NCBI RefSeq assembly: GCF_003990185.1
Contig: NZ_RZHF01000004.1
Location: 1-64,000, forward strand
Length of the DNA: 64,000 bases
DNA from: Vreelandella nanhaiensis
GTDB lineage: Bacteria > Pseudomonadota > Gammaproteobacteria > Pseudomonadales > Halomonadaceae
Reading direction: 5' to 3'
Part shown: positions 37,105 through 47,325 of the stretch, piece by piece
How the letters are laid out: the number at the start of each line of letters is the position of its first letter
How positions within the stretch are numbered: the first letter of the stretch is position 1
The notes under the pieces: model-generated
What the model was told of the DNA's origin: nothing
What the model saw: the letters and a program-made list of their open reading frames with translations, nothing else
The model's database searches: none
Program-made: the position numbers and the translations under genes

Positions 37105-38283
37105 CTAATCTCGCTGGTTAACCAGAAATATCCGTTTGGCCAGCGAGATCATCTCCGGGTCGCCGGTGTTCTTTTCGGGCACATCAGAAAGCTTGATGAC
37201 CGGCAGCCAGCCTTGGCCTTCCGGGCGCGCCTCGACCATCTTGATCACCATGTTCATGGGCTCCTCGCCAACATCGTTGGTGAAGTTGGTGCCGATACCA
37301 AACGCCATGCCGATACGGTCCTTGCAGAAGGCATGAATGCGCTCGATCTTTTCTGGGGTGAGTGCATCGGAAAAGATGATCGCCTTGCTCATCGGGTCAA
37401 TGCCCAGGCGCTCATAATGAGCAATTGTCTGGGAGGCAAAATCGATAGGGTCGCCGCTATCGTGGCGCACGCCGTCGAACAGCTTGGCAAACTTCTTATC
37501 GAAGCTGTCGAAAAAGGCCCGCGTGGTAAACGTATCGGTTAGTGCAATGCCCAGGTCACCTCGGTACACATCCACCCAGTGCTCAAGGGCCAGGCTGTTG
37601 GCCATCTTGAAACCGAAACGGGCACCGTGGAACATGAACCATTCATGGGCATGGGTGCCGATCGGTTTGACGCCGTGGCGCATGGCTAGCAGCACATTGC
37701 TGGTGCCGGTAAACGATTCACCACCGTGATGGTGAAGCGCACCCACCACGCGGTCGTGAACATCAAAGGAGAAGCGTCGCCGGGTACCGAATTCAGCGAT
37801 TTTGAGCCCCATGCGACGGTAAAGCTCGATCTTCTCCTGAGCTCGCTGCTCGATCACCGCATCCACTTCAGGCGTGACCGTAATCCCGCGCAGCCGATAC
37901 CAAAGCTCGCTGATCAGCGCCATCAGCGGCACTTCCCAGAGAATGGTGCGATACCAGGGGCCTTCGATCACCACGGAGAGATCCGCCCCCTGCTGCTCGA
38001 TGATGACCTCAGTGGGGTCGTACCGGAACCCGGCAAGAAAATCGAGATAGGTGGGGTCCAGATAGGGGCACGTGATTTCGAGGTAGCGCTTTTCTGCCTC
38101 GCTTAAGCGAAGCACCGCCATATTATCGACTTCACGGCGTAATGCAGCGCCGAACCCTTCCGGAAAGGCATGCTCGCCGCGATTAATGAAAGCGTAGCGC
38201 GCGTGGGCATACGGGAAGCGTTTAATCACGGCATTCTGCATCGTGATTTTGTAAAAGTCGTTATCCAGAAGCGAGGTCAGCAT
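37105..38283 (-). CDS. pncB: Nicotinate phosphoribosyltransferase
   Basis: A 392-residue PncB, the first enzyme of the Preiss-Handler NAD pathway, joining nicotinate and PRPP. DNDFYKITMQNAV near the start, TSNVLLAMRHGVKPIGTHAHEW with the phosphorylated-histidine region, and VRHDSGDPIDF are the family motifs. It runs opposite to recC and recB, between them. The ATG at 38283 carries the expected N-terminus LTSLLDNDFY. Length is typical. Confidence 0.95.
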   Translation of the reverse strand: MLTSLLDNDFYKITMQNAVIKRFPYAHARYAFINRGEHAFPEGFGAALRREVDNMAVLRLSEAEKRYLEITCPYLDPTYLDFLAGFRYDPTEVIIEQQGADLSVVIEGPWYRTILWEVPLMALISELWYRLRGITVTPEVDAVIEQRAQEKIELYRRMGLKIAEFGTRRRFSFDVHDRVVGALHHHGGESFTGTSNVLLAMRHGVKPIGTHAHEWFMFHGARFGFKMANSLALEHWVDVYRGDLGIALTDTFTTRAFFDSFDKKFAKLFDGVRHDSGDPIDFASQTIAHYERLGIDPMSKAIIFSDALTPEKIERIHAFCKDRIGMAFGIGTNFTNDVGEEPMNMVIKMVEARPEGQGWLPVIKLSDVPEKNTGDPEMISLAKRIFLVNQRD

Positions 38284-38504
38284 GGAGTCTCATCATCAAC
38301 GTGAACAGAAGCCGCGGTAGCGTAAACCGATTGCCCCCAAAATGGCTAGCCGACAAGATTAGCAGGTGACGGCGCTGGCTCCCAGCCCAACCCGTTCGCC
38401 TGTGTCTTTTGCTCCCTAACGGCCATCGCGATATAGTGCCCCAAAACCGCCCCTTATTTCCCATCCGGGGCGTGTTGTTTTGCGCCTGCTCCTGGAGATC
38501 AGTG

Positions 38505-41500
38505 ATGAGCTACCCCGCCCCACTCAACCCCTTGAGCTTGCCCCTGCACGGCAGCCGCCTGATTGAAGCCAGCGCCGGTACCGGTAAGACTTTCACCATC
38601 GCGCTTTTATACGTGCGACTGGTATTGGGTGGGCGCAGCAAAGAGGACGATGACGCCTTTATTCGCCCGCTGACCCCGCCCGAGATTCTGGTGGTCACGT
38701 TTACCAACGCCGCGACTCAGGAGCTGCGCGAGCGGATTCGTAATCGGCTGGTGGAAGCCGCCGAGGTCTTTCGTAATGAGGCAAGTGCTACCCAGCAGGC
38801 CGGTGACAAGTTGCTGCTTGCGCTGCGCAGTGAGTACCCACCCTCGGCTTGGCCCGCCTGCGCCCGGCGTTTAGCGCTTGCCGCCGAGTGGATGGACGAA
38901 GCCGCGGTGTCCACCATTCACAGCTGGTGCTACCGCATGCTGCGCGAGCACGCCTTTGATAGCGGCAGCCTGTTCTCGCTGAATCTGGAAAACGACCAGC
39001 GCGAGCTGGAGCAGGACGTAGTGCGTGACTACTGGCGCAGCTTTTACTATGCCCTGGAGAACAACGCGCTTGAGAGCATTGTGGGCTACTGGCAGTCCCC
39101 CGATGACCTGCACGCCAGCCTGCAGCGCCTGTTGCCCGAGTGCGACGCACTCGGCGAGCAACGCCCGGAGCCTGCACAAACGCTGACTACCTGCCAGGCC
39201 GCCCGTGCCGCCAAACTTAATGAGTTAAAAGCCCCTTGGGCTGCCTGGCTGGATGAGCTGGTGCCCGCCCTGGAAGAGGCCGCCAAGCAAAAAGCTTTCA
39301 AAGGGCAAAGCTTCAATGCTAAAAGCCGCGCCAACTGGCTGGGGGCGCTGCGCGAATGGTGCACAGGCGACACAGACCGCCCTCAGCTTACCGATGCCGC
39401 CTGGAAGCGCATGACGCCTGACGGCATGGCCGATATTTGGAAAGTGGGCGCGCCGCCTTGCCCTCATGTATGGGAAGCGCTTGCCCAGCTACCCGGCGAG
39501 CTTAACGCCCTGCCCGAGCCACGTAATGACCTGCTGATTCACGCCGTGCAGTGGTGCCGCAAGCGCCTGGAGCGCGAGCAGGAGCGCCGCGCAGAGATGG
39601 GCCCCAACGACCTGCTCACGCATCTGGACCGCGCCCTGCAAGGCCCCAACTGTGATGCGCTGGCCGCACAGATTCAACGCCAGTTCCCGGTCGCGCTGAT
39701 TGATGAGTTTCAGGATACCGACCCGATTCAGTACCGTATTTTTAACGCGGTGTATAAGGTGTCTAGACCACGCCGTGACAGCGCGGTGATGCTGATTGGC
39801 GATCCCAAGCAGGCCATTTACGCCTTCCGTGGCGCGGATATTTTCACCTACCTGAAAGCCCGCCAGGACACTGCTGGCCGCCACGTCACGCTGGGCACCA
39901 ACTTCCGCTCCTGCAAAGCGATGGTCGATGCGGTGAACCACTGCTTCCACTACGCCGACCAGCACGACACGGGCGCGTTTTTATTCCGTGACGAAGGCGG
40001 CGATAACCCGCTGCCGTTTTTACCGGTGGGCGCCAAAGGCCGCGACGACCAGCTGGTGCTAAACGGCGAGCCGCTGCCCGCCATGACGCTGTGGCAGCTG
40101 GACGCTGACGAGCCGCTTTCCAAAACCGCTTACCAGCTTGAAATGGCCGAGCGCTGCGCTTCGCACATGACGATGTTACTGGAGGCGGGCCGCAAGCAGC
40201 AGGCAGGTTTTGAAACCGCGGGTAAGCTAGCCCCGCTAAAGCCTTCCGATATGGCGGTGCTGGTCAACGGCCTGCAGGAAGCCCGCGCCATTCGTCTGGC
40301 GCTCGCCAGCCGGGGCGTTAAAAGCGTTTACCTATCGGATAACGATAAGGTGTTTAGCTCGCCCATCGCTCAGCAGCTGGAAACCTGCCTGCGCGCCTGC
40401 GCCGAGCCCCAGGCCAACTCACGCCAGGCGGAAGCCAAGCTGCGCGCTGCCCTGGCGACGTCACTACTTGGGCTTAGCCTAAGCGAGCTTGACCACCTCA
40501 ACCAGAGCGAGCTTGCCTGGGAAGCGCGGGTGGAGCAGTTCAGCCGCTACCATCGCCTGTGGCAGCGCCAAGGCGTGCTGCCGCTGGTGCGTAAGCTGAT
40601 GGTGGATTTTAATATCCCCGCCCGGCTGCTTGAGTTTACCGACGGTGAGCGCTTGCTAACCGATTTGCTGCACCTGGGCGAACTGCTTCAACAGGCAAGC
40701 CAGGAGCTGGACGGCGAACATGCTTTGATTCGCTTTCTTTCTGAGGCGATTGCCGACCCGGAAAGCCACGGCGACAGCCATAAGCTGCGCCTGGAAAGCG
40801 ATGCGGATCTGGTCAAGGTGGTGACCATTCACAAATCCAAAGGGCTTGAGTACCCGCTGGTATTCTTACCCTTTATTGCCAACCACCGCCCCACTAAACA
40901 GGGCGATGTGCCGCTGCGCTGGCACGATGGCGAAGGCAATTTACAGCTAAGCCTAAGCGCCGATGAGGAAACACTGGCCACCGCCGACCGCGAGCGTTTA
41001 GGGGAAGATTTACGCAAGCTTTACGTGGCTCTTACCCGCGCCCGCCACGCCACCTGGTTGGGGCTCGCGCCGTTAAAAGATGGCGAAGGCAGCGCCCTGG
41101 GTCACTTGCTCAATGGTGGCAGCGCCATTGCCCCCTGCCAGTTTGGCGAGGCGCTTAGCGCGCTGGTGAACGAAAGCGAGATTTCCCTAAGCTCCGCACC
41201 AGAACCCACATCGCTGCGCTTTACGCCCGCCCAGCAGCAAGAGTCGCTGGGGTACGCACGCACGCCCTCACGCTCCGCCCGCGAGCAGTGGTGGATTGCT
41301 AGCTACTCGGCGCTGCGCACCACCGCCGCCGTTTCAGGGTTGTCATTCAACGCGGCCGCCTCGCCTACGCCGGAGCCCACCACACCTCAGGAAGCGACCA
41401 CGTTTGAAATGCTGGATGAGCCGCAAGACCTGCTACAAGGCTCCCCGCTAATCGGTAGCGCGCCGAGTGTAACCACTCACTCCCCTCTTCACTCACCCCT

Positions 41501-42293
41501 GCAGGTCGACAGCGACCAGCCAAGTGCAGCTACCAGCCACCTGCACCGCTTCCCGCGCGGCCCCGGCCCCGGCACCTTCTTGCACGGCTTGCTGGAGTGG
41601 GCAGGCCAGCTGGGCTTTGCCAAGGCGCTTGAAGATGCCGCCGCCCGTGAAGACACCCTGCGCCGCCGCCTGCAGCTGCGCGGCTGGCAGGCGTGGTATG
41701 AGCCGCTGGCGGGCTGGTTTGAGAATCTGCTCAGCACCGCGCTGCCACTTCCCCGCCAGCACGGGAACGTGGCGCTTAATCAGCTAAGCGGCTATCAGGT
41801 AGAGCTGGAGTTCTGGTTTGCCGCCCATCAGGTGGATACGCAAGCGCTGGATGCGCTGGTTAGCCAGCACTTACTCCCCGGCATGGCCCGGCCCGCGCTG
41901 GATGCCGACACGCTCAACGGTATGCTGAAAGGCTTCATTGATTTGGCGTTTGAGCACAACGGGCGCTTTTACGTGCTGGACTGGAAGTCCAACTATCTGG
42001 GCGCGGATGACAGCGCCTACACCTTTGATGCATTGAGTGCCGCGCTGCTTGAAAAGCGCTACGATCTGCAAGCCGCGCTTTACCTACTGGCGCTGCACCG
42101 GCTGTTAAAAGCCCGCCTGCCGGACTACAACCCGCACAAGCATCTGGGCGGTTCGTTAACGGTATTTTTGCGCGGCAGCCGTACCATCGCGCGCGGTGTA
42201 CACCCAGAGCCCGCGCCGGTTGAGTTAATCGAAGCGTTGGATGCGTTATTTGCAGGCACGGCCAGCAACATAGGCCTTAAGGAAACGGCATGA
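38505..42293 (+). CDS. recB: Exodeoxyribonuclease V beta chain (RecB)
   Basis: A 1262-residue RecB, the 3'-5' helicase and the only nuclease of RecBCD. Walker A EASAGTGKTF is at 21-30 and Walker B DEFQDTDP is near residue 400. The C-terminal nuclease motif VLDWKSN is near residue 1155. The start at 38505 follows GGAG and matches the usual MSYPAPLNPL; the open frame reaches back to 38409 without support. A linker rich in Pro, Ser and Thr (about residues 955-1020) joins helicase to nuclease. recD overlaps the stop by four bases. Confidence 0.96.
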   Translation: MSYPAPLNPLSLPLHGSRLIEASAGTGKTFTIALLYVRLVLGGRSKEDDDAFIRPLTPPEILVVTFTNAATQELRERIRNRLVEAAEVFRNEASATQQAGDKLLLALRSEYPPSAWPACARRLALAAEWMDEAAVSTIHSWCYRMLREHAFDSGSLFSLNLENDQRELEQDVVRDYWRSFYYALENNALESIVGYWQSPDDLHASLQRLLPECDALGEQRPEPAQTLTTCQAARAAKLNELKAPWAAWLDELVPALEEAAKQKAFKGQSFNAKSRANWLGALREWCTGDTDRPQLTDAAWKRMTPDGMADIWKVGAPPCPHVWEALAQLPGELNALPEPRNDLLIHAVQWCRKRLEREQERRAEMGPNDLLTHLDRALQGPNCDALAAQIQRQFPVALIDEFQDTDPIQYRIFNAVYKVSRPRRDSAVMLIGDPKQAIYAFRGADIFTYLKARQDTAGRHVTLGTNFRSCKAMVDAVNHCFHYADQHDTGAFLFRDEGGDNPLPFLPVGAKGRDDQLVLNGEPLPAMTLWQLDADEPLSKTAYQLEMAERCASHMTMLLEAGRKQQAGFETAGKLAPLKPSDMAVLVNGLQEARAIRLALASRGVKSVYLSDNDKVFSSPIAQQLETCLRACAEPQANSRQAEAKLRAALATSLLGLSLSELDHLNQSELAWEARVEQFSRYHRLWQRQGVLPLVRKLMVDFNIPARLLEFTDGERLLTDLLHLGELLQQASQELDGEHALIRFLSEAIADPESHGDSHKLRLESDADLVKVVTIHKSKGLEYPLVFLPFIANHRPTKQGDVPLRWHDGEGNLQLSLSADEETLATADRERLGEDLRKLYVALTRARHATWLGLAPLKDGEGSALGHLLNGGSAIAPCQFGEALSALVNESEISLSSAPEPTSLRFTPAQQQESLGYARTPSRSAREQWWIASYSALRTTAAVSGLSFNAAASPTPEPTTPQEATTFEMLDEPQDLLQGSPLIGSAPSVTTHSPLHSPLQVDSDQPSAATSHLHRFPRGPGPGTFLHGLLEWAGQLGFAKALEDAAAREDTLRRRLQLRGWQAWYEPLAGWFENLLSTALPLPRQHGNVALNQLSGYQVELEFWFAAHQVDTQALDALVSQHLLPGMARPALDADTLNGMLKGFIDLAFEHNGRFYVLDWKSNYLGADDSAYTFDALSAALLEKRYDLQAALYLLALHRLLKARLPDYNPHKHLGGSLTVFLRGSRTIARGVHPEPAPVELIEALDALFAGTASNIGLKETA

Positions 42294-44596
42294 AAGATGT
42301 ATACACTCTTGACCTGTTCGGCGACAGCGAGCCGCCAGCGCCCAAGGCCGTCTCCCCAAAACCGGTTAGCCGTGCGGTAGACGCTCATGCCGATAGCCAT
42401 GCCGTGGAACCTCGCACCCTACAGCCGCACCCTGCGCTTAGCGATATGGGCGCCCTACTGGCACTTTGCGAGCGCTGGGTAGCCAGAGGCTGGCTGCGCG
42501 ACCTGGACCGCGCGCTGGTAAGCTTCTTCGCCCGCGAGGCAGGCCAGGTGCCACCGCTACTCCTGCTCGCCACCGCACTTGCCAGCCACCAATTGGGGCG
42601 GGGCCATGTATGCCTGGATTTAAGCGCCACGTTAAGCGCGCCGGATTTCGCCCTTTCGCTACCGCCTGAAGGCGATGATTTGAGCGACCCGCCGCCGCTT
42701 CCCAGCGAAGTGCTGGCCACGCTAACGCTTGCCGAGTGGCAGGCGGCGCTTGAGCACCCCGCGCTGATCAGCAACGGCCACGGCAACACGCCGCTGGTGC
42801 GCTCGGACGCCCCACACACCACGCGGCTTTACCTGCGCCGCTACTGGCAGTACGAACAGACCCTGCATCAGGAAATCACCGCGCGGTTAAGCGTCACTGG
42901 CGCAGGGCCAGCTCACAAGGCAAGGCTCACCATTGGCCGCTCTTTACTGCTTAAAGACGCCCTGGATACGCTATTCCCCGCCACCGACACGCTGGACTGG
43001 CAGAAAGTAGCCTGTGCGCTGGCGGCCCGCAGCCACTTTGCGATTATTACCGGCGGCCCCGGCACGGGTAAAACCACCACCGTGGTACGCCTGCTCGCCC
43101 TGCTGCAAACCCTGCAACTGGCCCACTCACCCGAGCAAGCGCTGCGCATTCGCCTGGCCGCCCCCACCGGCAAAGCCGCCGCCCGGCTCAATGAATCCAT
43201 CGCCGGGCAGGTAAGCAACCTGCCCATGAGTGCACTGGAATCGCTACTAAGCGAGCGCGCCGGTACAAAAACTTCCAGCGCCGTCACGATACCTACGGAA
43301 GTCACCACCCTGCACAGGCTGTTGGGTGCAAGGCCGGATACCCGCCACTTCCGCCATAACCCCAACAACCCGTTGGCGTTGGACGTGCTGGTGATCGATG
43401 AAGCCTCGATGGTGGATATCGAAATGATGACCGCCGTGTTAAGCGCTCTGCCCGCTCACGCCAAGCTGGTGCTGCTGGGCGATAAAGACCAGCTCGCATC
43501 CGTTGAAGCCGGTGCCGTACTAGGTGATTTATGCCGCCGCGCCGAGGCCGCCCACTACACGCCGGAAACCGCCCAGTGGCTTGCCGAACTCACCAGCCAG
43601 CCGCTACCCGAAGCGCTGACCTGCCCCAACGGCCAGGCGCTTGACCAGGCGATTACCATGCTGCGGGTAAGCCACCGCTTTGACGCCGCCAGCGGCATTG
43701 GCCAGTTGGCCGAAGCGATCAACCAGCCGTTAAGTGCCACGCTCAACGAGCGCGATAAACAGAATGCAGTTCACAGCGCCCTGCGCCACGGCTACGCCGA
43801 CCTGCATCATTTGGTGCTGGGTGGTGAAGACGACAACGCCCTGGAGCGCTTGGTGGTTACCGGCTCCCCCGAACGCTTCCCCAATGCGGGTAAAGGCAGG
43901 TGTGATAAGAGAAGTAACCAAGAGCTGGCCCCGCCCACCGGCTACCGGCACTACCTGACGACGTTAAAAAAACAGCGCCCCGATGCAACGCTAACGTTTG
44001 AGGATAACCGTGCCGCCTATAACGACTGGGCCTGCAACGTGCTGAAAGCCTATAGCCACTTCCAACTGCTTTGCGCGCTGCGCAAAGGGCCGTGGGGCGT
44101 GGAAGGCTTGAACTTACGCATCGCTAAGGTACTGCGCCGCGAGAAGCTTCTAAGCGCAAGCGATATAGAACTGGAGAAAGGCTGGTATGAAGGCCGCCCG
44201 GTGCTGGTCACGCAGAACGACTACAGCCTAGGGCTGATGAACGGTGATATTGGCATTACGCTGACAGTGCCCGACCCGCGCATGCCCGGGCGGTTATTAC
44301 ATCGAGTCGCCTTTCCGACCAGCGACTCGGAAAACCCCATCCGCTGGGTGCTGCCTTCCCGCCTGCACGCGGTAGAAACCGTCTTCGCGATGACGGTACA
44401 CAAATCCCAAGGCTCGGAGTTCTTACACACCGCCCTGCTGCTACCCCAAACGCCCAACCCCATTCTGACGCGGGAGCTGGTCTACACAGGCATCACCCGC
44501 GCCCGCGAATGGCTGACCTTGGTAGAGGCCAAACGTGGGATTTTGAATGATGCGGTTGTGAGGGAGGTTATGCGGATTAGTGGGGTTGGAGGTTAA
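42290..44596 (+). CDS. recD: Exodeoxyribonuclease V alpha chain (RecD)
   Basis: A 768-residue RecD, the 5'-3' helicase of RecBCD. Walker A GGPGTGKTTT is near residue 253 and Walker B VIDEASM near residue 370; the C-terminal FAMTVHKSQGSEF and TRELVYTGITRAREWL are helicase motifs V-VI. It is longer than E. coli RecD (608), mainly through a long N-terminus and an insert after VTGSPERFPNAGKG. The ATGA overlap with recB indicates translational coupling. Confidence 0.95.
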   Translation: MKDVYTLDLFGDSEPPAPKAVSPKPVSRAVDAHADSHAVEPRTLQPHPALSDMGALLALCERWVARGWLRDLDRALVSFFAREAGQVPPLLLLATALASHQLGRGHVCLDLSATLSAPDFALSLPPEGDDLSDPPPLPSEVLATLTLAEWQAALEHPALISNGHGNTPLVRSDAPHTTRLYLRRYWQYEQTLHQEITARLSVTGAGPAHKARLTIGRSLLLKDALDTLFPATDTLDWQKVACALAARSHFAIITGGPGTGKTTTVVRLLALLQTLQLAHSPEQALRIRLAAPTGKAAARLNESIAGQVSNLPMSALESLLSERAGTKTSSAVTIPTEVTTLHRLLGARPDTRHFRHNPNNPLALDVLVIDEASMVDIEMMTAVLSALPAHAKLVLLGDKDQLASVEAGAVLGDLCRRAEAAHYTPETAQWLAELTSQPLPEALTCPNGQALDQAITMLRVSHRFDAASGIGQLAEAINQPLSATLNERDKQNAVHSALRHGYADLHHLVLGGEDDNALERLVVTGSPERFPNAGKGRCDKRSNQELAPPTGYRHYLTTLKKQRPDATLTFEDNRAAYNDWACNVLKAYSHFQLLCALRKGPWGVEGLNLRIAKVLRREKLLSASDIELEKGWYEGRPVLVTQNDYSLGLMNGDIGITLTVPDPRMPGRLLHRVAFPTSDSENPIRWVLPSRLHAVETVFAMTVHKSQGSEFLHTALLLPQTPNPILTRELVYTGITRAREWLTLVEAKRGILNDAVVREVMRISGVGG

Positions 44597-44777
44597 TCAA
44601 ACTGAGAGCATCGGTTCTAGCAGTGTCAGTTATCGGACATAAACGGTCTTATAGGCGACAATGTTATAACGCTCGGCTCAGCTGCGGCAGATATGAAACG
44701 TGCTTTGCATTATTGTCTGAACGCTAATAAGTAAAACAAAACATGCGTAGTACTGTCCGTCAGACTAAAACTTTTTG

Positions 44778-45806
44778 TTATGAGTCATTTCTTTGAATCT
44801 CCAAGAATGCATTCCCAACATCTTCTTGATAGTCATCCATAATCTTCATGAGAACAATATGGTCTATCGTAGGCTCTAGCGCTAATAAAGCACATGTTAT
44901 TTGACATAAACTAATAGCAGTTGCGTGCGCAGGGTCTGTCATTCCTGAATTACTCTGCCCAACAAGCAGAATGTCTTCTTTGGCTTCACGTAGGCCAAGA
45001 CGACTTCTCATTCCCTTTGAGCCCGCATGTGCGTTCTGACTAGCCCATTTATAATAAGGGCGCATGTGATCCAAGCCGACATCCTTTTCTATCGCAGTGA
45101 ACCCTACACGCCTATGATTGGGAAATATATTTGAAGCCCACCCGTAGTGATCCCCAAACTTTTTTCCATAATGCGCAATAACCTTATCGTATTCCAATTT
45201 GCAACTATCTATTTCCTCTCGTGAGGCGGCTTTTTCCTGAAGTCTGTCTTCGTACTTTTTGTGTTCAAGCATCCCATCGTATGAATCAACAATATCATGA
45301 AAATAAAATCTTTCAGCACACTCCTGCCCGTGCTTTGCTATAAACATTGCTGTTGCATTGACTTCATGTAGCGCTCTCCACCTTGCATGAGCTGCATCAG
45401 CAAAACCAGACTTAAGAAGATGCAGAATCTCTTGAGCTATATGGCAAGCTCTTGCATGATGCCGGACGACAATATCGAATACTAAATCATTATTCTTTAC
45501 AGCTGTTGCTCGATATGATGCATTAAACTCTTCTCCTGCCTCTGTACAAATTACAATGTGGGTTTCAAGTAAATCAAATGCTTTAGACCAACGTTTAATG
45601 TTACGTGCTTCGAACCCTCTGGCTAGAGTTCTGTGTTCTTCTAGCATCTTCTTCGTTGATTTCTGAAGATTACCTTTGATTAAGTCTACTGCTTCCGGTG
45701 TTACATTAGCTATTAGTTGCGTAATATCAATTTTTTCTGCTTGTTCTGGATTAGCCACTATTAGGTCATTAATTGTTTTTAAAAAAGCTTTCTGTAACTT
45801 TTCCAT
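44778..45806 (-). CDS. DUF5677 family protein, AT-rich
   Basis: A 342-residue protein that I assign to DUF5677 from its Lys-rich helical N-terminus (AFLKTINDLIVANPEQAEK), the central RHHARACHIAQEILHLLKSGFADAAHARWRALHEV region and the HxxxHxxxR-like pattern. It is predicted soluble and mostly helical. Function is unknown; DUF5677 genes are common in mobile and defence-adjacent regions. Its base composition is clearly lower in GC than its neighbours: two sampled 60-base stretches contain 25 and 22 G or C. That points to recent transfer. AAGGAG lies seven bases before the ATG. No partner gene in the same orientation was identified. Confidence 0.8.
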   Translation of the reverse strand: MEKLQKAFLKTINDLIVANPEQAEKIDITQLIANVTPEAVDLIKGNLQKSTKKMLEEHRTLARGFEARNIKRWSKAFDLLETHIVICTEAGEEFNASYRATAVKNNDLVFDIVVRHHARACHIAQEILHLLKSGFADAAHARWRALHEVNATAMFIAKHGQECAERFYFHDIVDSYDGMLEHKKYEDRLQEKAASREEIDSCKLEYDKVIAHYGKKFGDHYGWASNIFPNHRRVGFTAIEKDVGLDHMRPYYKWASQNAHAGSKGMRSRLGLREAKEDILLVGQSNSGMTDPAHATAISLCQITCALLALEPTIDHIVLMKIMDDYQEDVGNAFLEIQRNDS

Positions 45807-45840
45807 TCAATACTCCTTAAAATTTATAACAGGTATTAGA

Positions 45841-46397
45841 CTACACATACTCTGATTGGATAAACTTACTGATAAATGCATTAATCGCCTGAAAGCTCGA
45901 ACGTGTGATCACGTCTTGTTGCCACGAAGCAAGCGATCGATAGGTCTCCTGCCACGCCAACTCCGGTAGTCTGAAAGCGAGGTAATCCAACGCGACAGCG
46001 GCGGCGATATCACCGAGGCTGAGGGTCGAGTCCGTTGGCGCTTCGCCAAGCTCGCGATTCAACTGCTCCAGCAGCCTCTCAATAGCACGCTTTTATCAAC
46101 CTCATTACCCTCATGCTTTCGCGCAATCACCATCTTAAACGCGGCACCCATCAGATTCTGGCCTAGCCCCGCCAAGTGCAGTATCTCTTCCAAACGGTCG
46201 GCGGGTAGCATGGGCCTGTGTGGATAAGCTTTATCCAGGTAAACGGCAATCAGCATCGATTCACTTAGCGTGGTGCCCTCCTCCGTGATCAGTGCGGGAA
46301 TGCGCCCGGCGGGGTTGGCCTTTAACAGCGCGGGGTCATCGGCCCATAGGTCACACCAAGCACGCGTAGGGCGAGGTGGCGTTCAGGTAGAGTTCCA
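45841..46397 (-). pseudogene. Glutathione S-transferase pseudogene
   Basis: Three out-of-frame pieces together make a GST. The N-terminus (MELYLNATSPYACLV) starts at 46397. It is then joined directly to WCDLWADDPALLKANPAGR in another frame, so some 20-25 residues of the thioredoxin-like domain are missing at about 46350. The middle piece runs to about 46080, where a second frame change leads to LNRELGEAPTDSTLSLGD, the C-terminal helical domain ending at 45841. It lies four bases after the HAD gene, on the same strand, with which it was once co-transcribed. Confidence 0.9.
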
Positions 46398-46400
46398 TGG

Positions 46401-47096
46401 TTACTTCCCTAGCTGCTCGCTTAGCGCAATGAAATCCTCCGCTACGAAATCCCACGCTTCCTCGGCGGCTAAATCTTTTTGCTGCTGCGGGCCGTACTCC
46501 GTGGGCCGGGGGATGAACGCCGTTTTCATCCCGAGTGCCCGAGCGGCCCGCAGGTCGGCGTTGTGCGCGGCGCACAGCATCACCTCTTCCGGCGGCAGGC
46601 GCAGCAGGCGGCAAGCGCCCAGATAGACTTCCGCATCCGGCTTGTAGTGCTCGAACAGCTCGGCGCAGAAGATCATGTCCCAGGGCAGCTCGGCGTGGCG
46701 GGCCACATCCACCATCAGCGAAACGTTGCCGTTGGTCAGCGTTCCGATAATGTAATCTTCTTTCAGTCGCTTAAGGCCGCGCTGCACGTCCGGCCAGGGC
46801 GTGAGCTGATGCCAGAAGGGGTTAATGCGATCAATGGTCGCTTCATTCAGCACAATGCCGTGTTGATCGAGAAGTTGGACCAAGCTTTCGCGGTGTAGAT
46901 CATCAAGGTTCGTCCAGGGGATCTCGCCCTTGCGTACCCTATCCATTGAAGGCGCGTAAAGCTGCCGCCATTGATCCGCCAGCGCTTCACCGGGCAGCTC
47001 GTACCCCAGCTCTTTACCAAGTTCTGCGAACTGATGGATCAGGCTGGAGCGCCAATCGACAACAGTGCCGAACACGTCAAAAACGATGGCTTTCAT
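46401..47096 (-). CDS. Haloacid dehalogenase type II (HAD superfamily)
   Basis: A 231-residue HAD hydrolase resembling L-2-haloacid dehalogenase. The nucleophile Asp is D7 in FDVFGTVVDW. LTNGNVSLM gives motif II, the Lys of HYKPDAEVY motif III, and AAHNADLRAARALGM motif IV. It could remove halogens from short haloacids, but many such proteins act on phosphates or other leaving groups. AAGGAGG precedes the ATG. The GST pseudogene lies directly downstream. Confidence 0.9.
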   Translation of the reverse strand: MKAIVFDVFGTVVDWRSSLIHQFAELGKELGYELPGEALADQWRQLYAPSMDRVRKGEIPWTNLDDLHRESLVQLLDQHGIVLNEATIDRINPFWHQLTPWPDVQRGLKRLKEDYIIGTLTNGNVSLMVDVARHAELPWDMIFCAELFEHYKPDAEVYLGACRLLRLPPEEVMLCAAHNADLRAARALGMKTAFIPRPTEYGPQQQKDLAAEEAWDFVAEDFIALSEQLGK

Positions 47097-47325
47097 TAAC
47101 GCCTCCTTTGTCTGATGCTCTTATTAGTCTTGGTAACGTTATAGCAATCAGCAAGTGCCAGCCGAGTATGCTTTGCTTTATTTAACACCTACGAAAGGAA
47201 GTGGCGGCCAAGACAGCCAGCGATTACCCCGCGCTTGGTTAAATTTATCCGCAAGCCCGGCAGGTTTCGGCATGCTCTGCCATAGTGAAAGATGACCCAG
47301 CCGCCGTACTCATGGAGAAGAGAAC

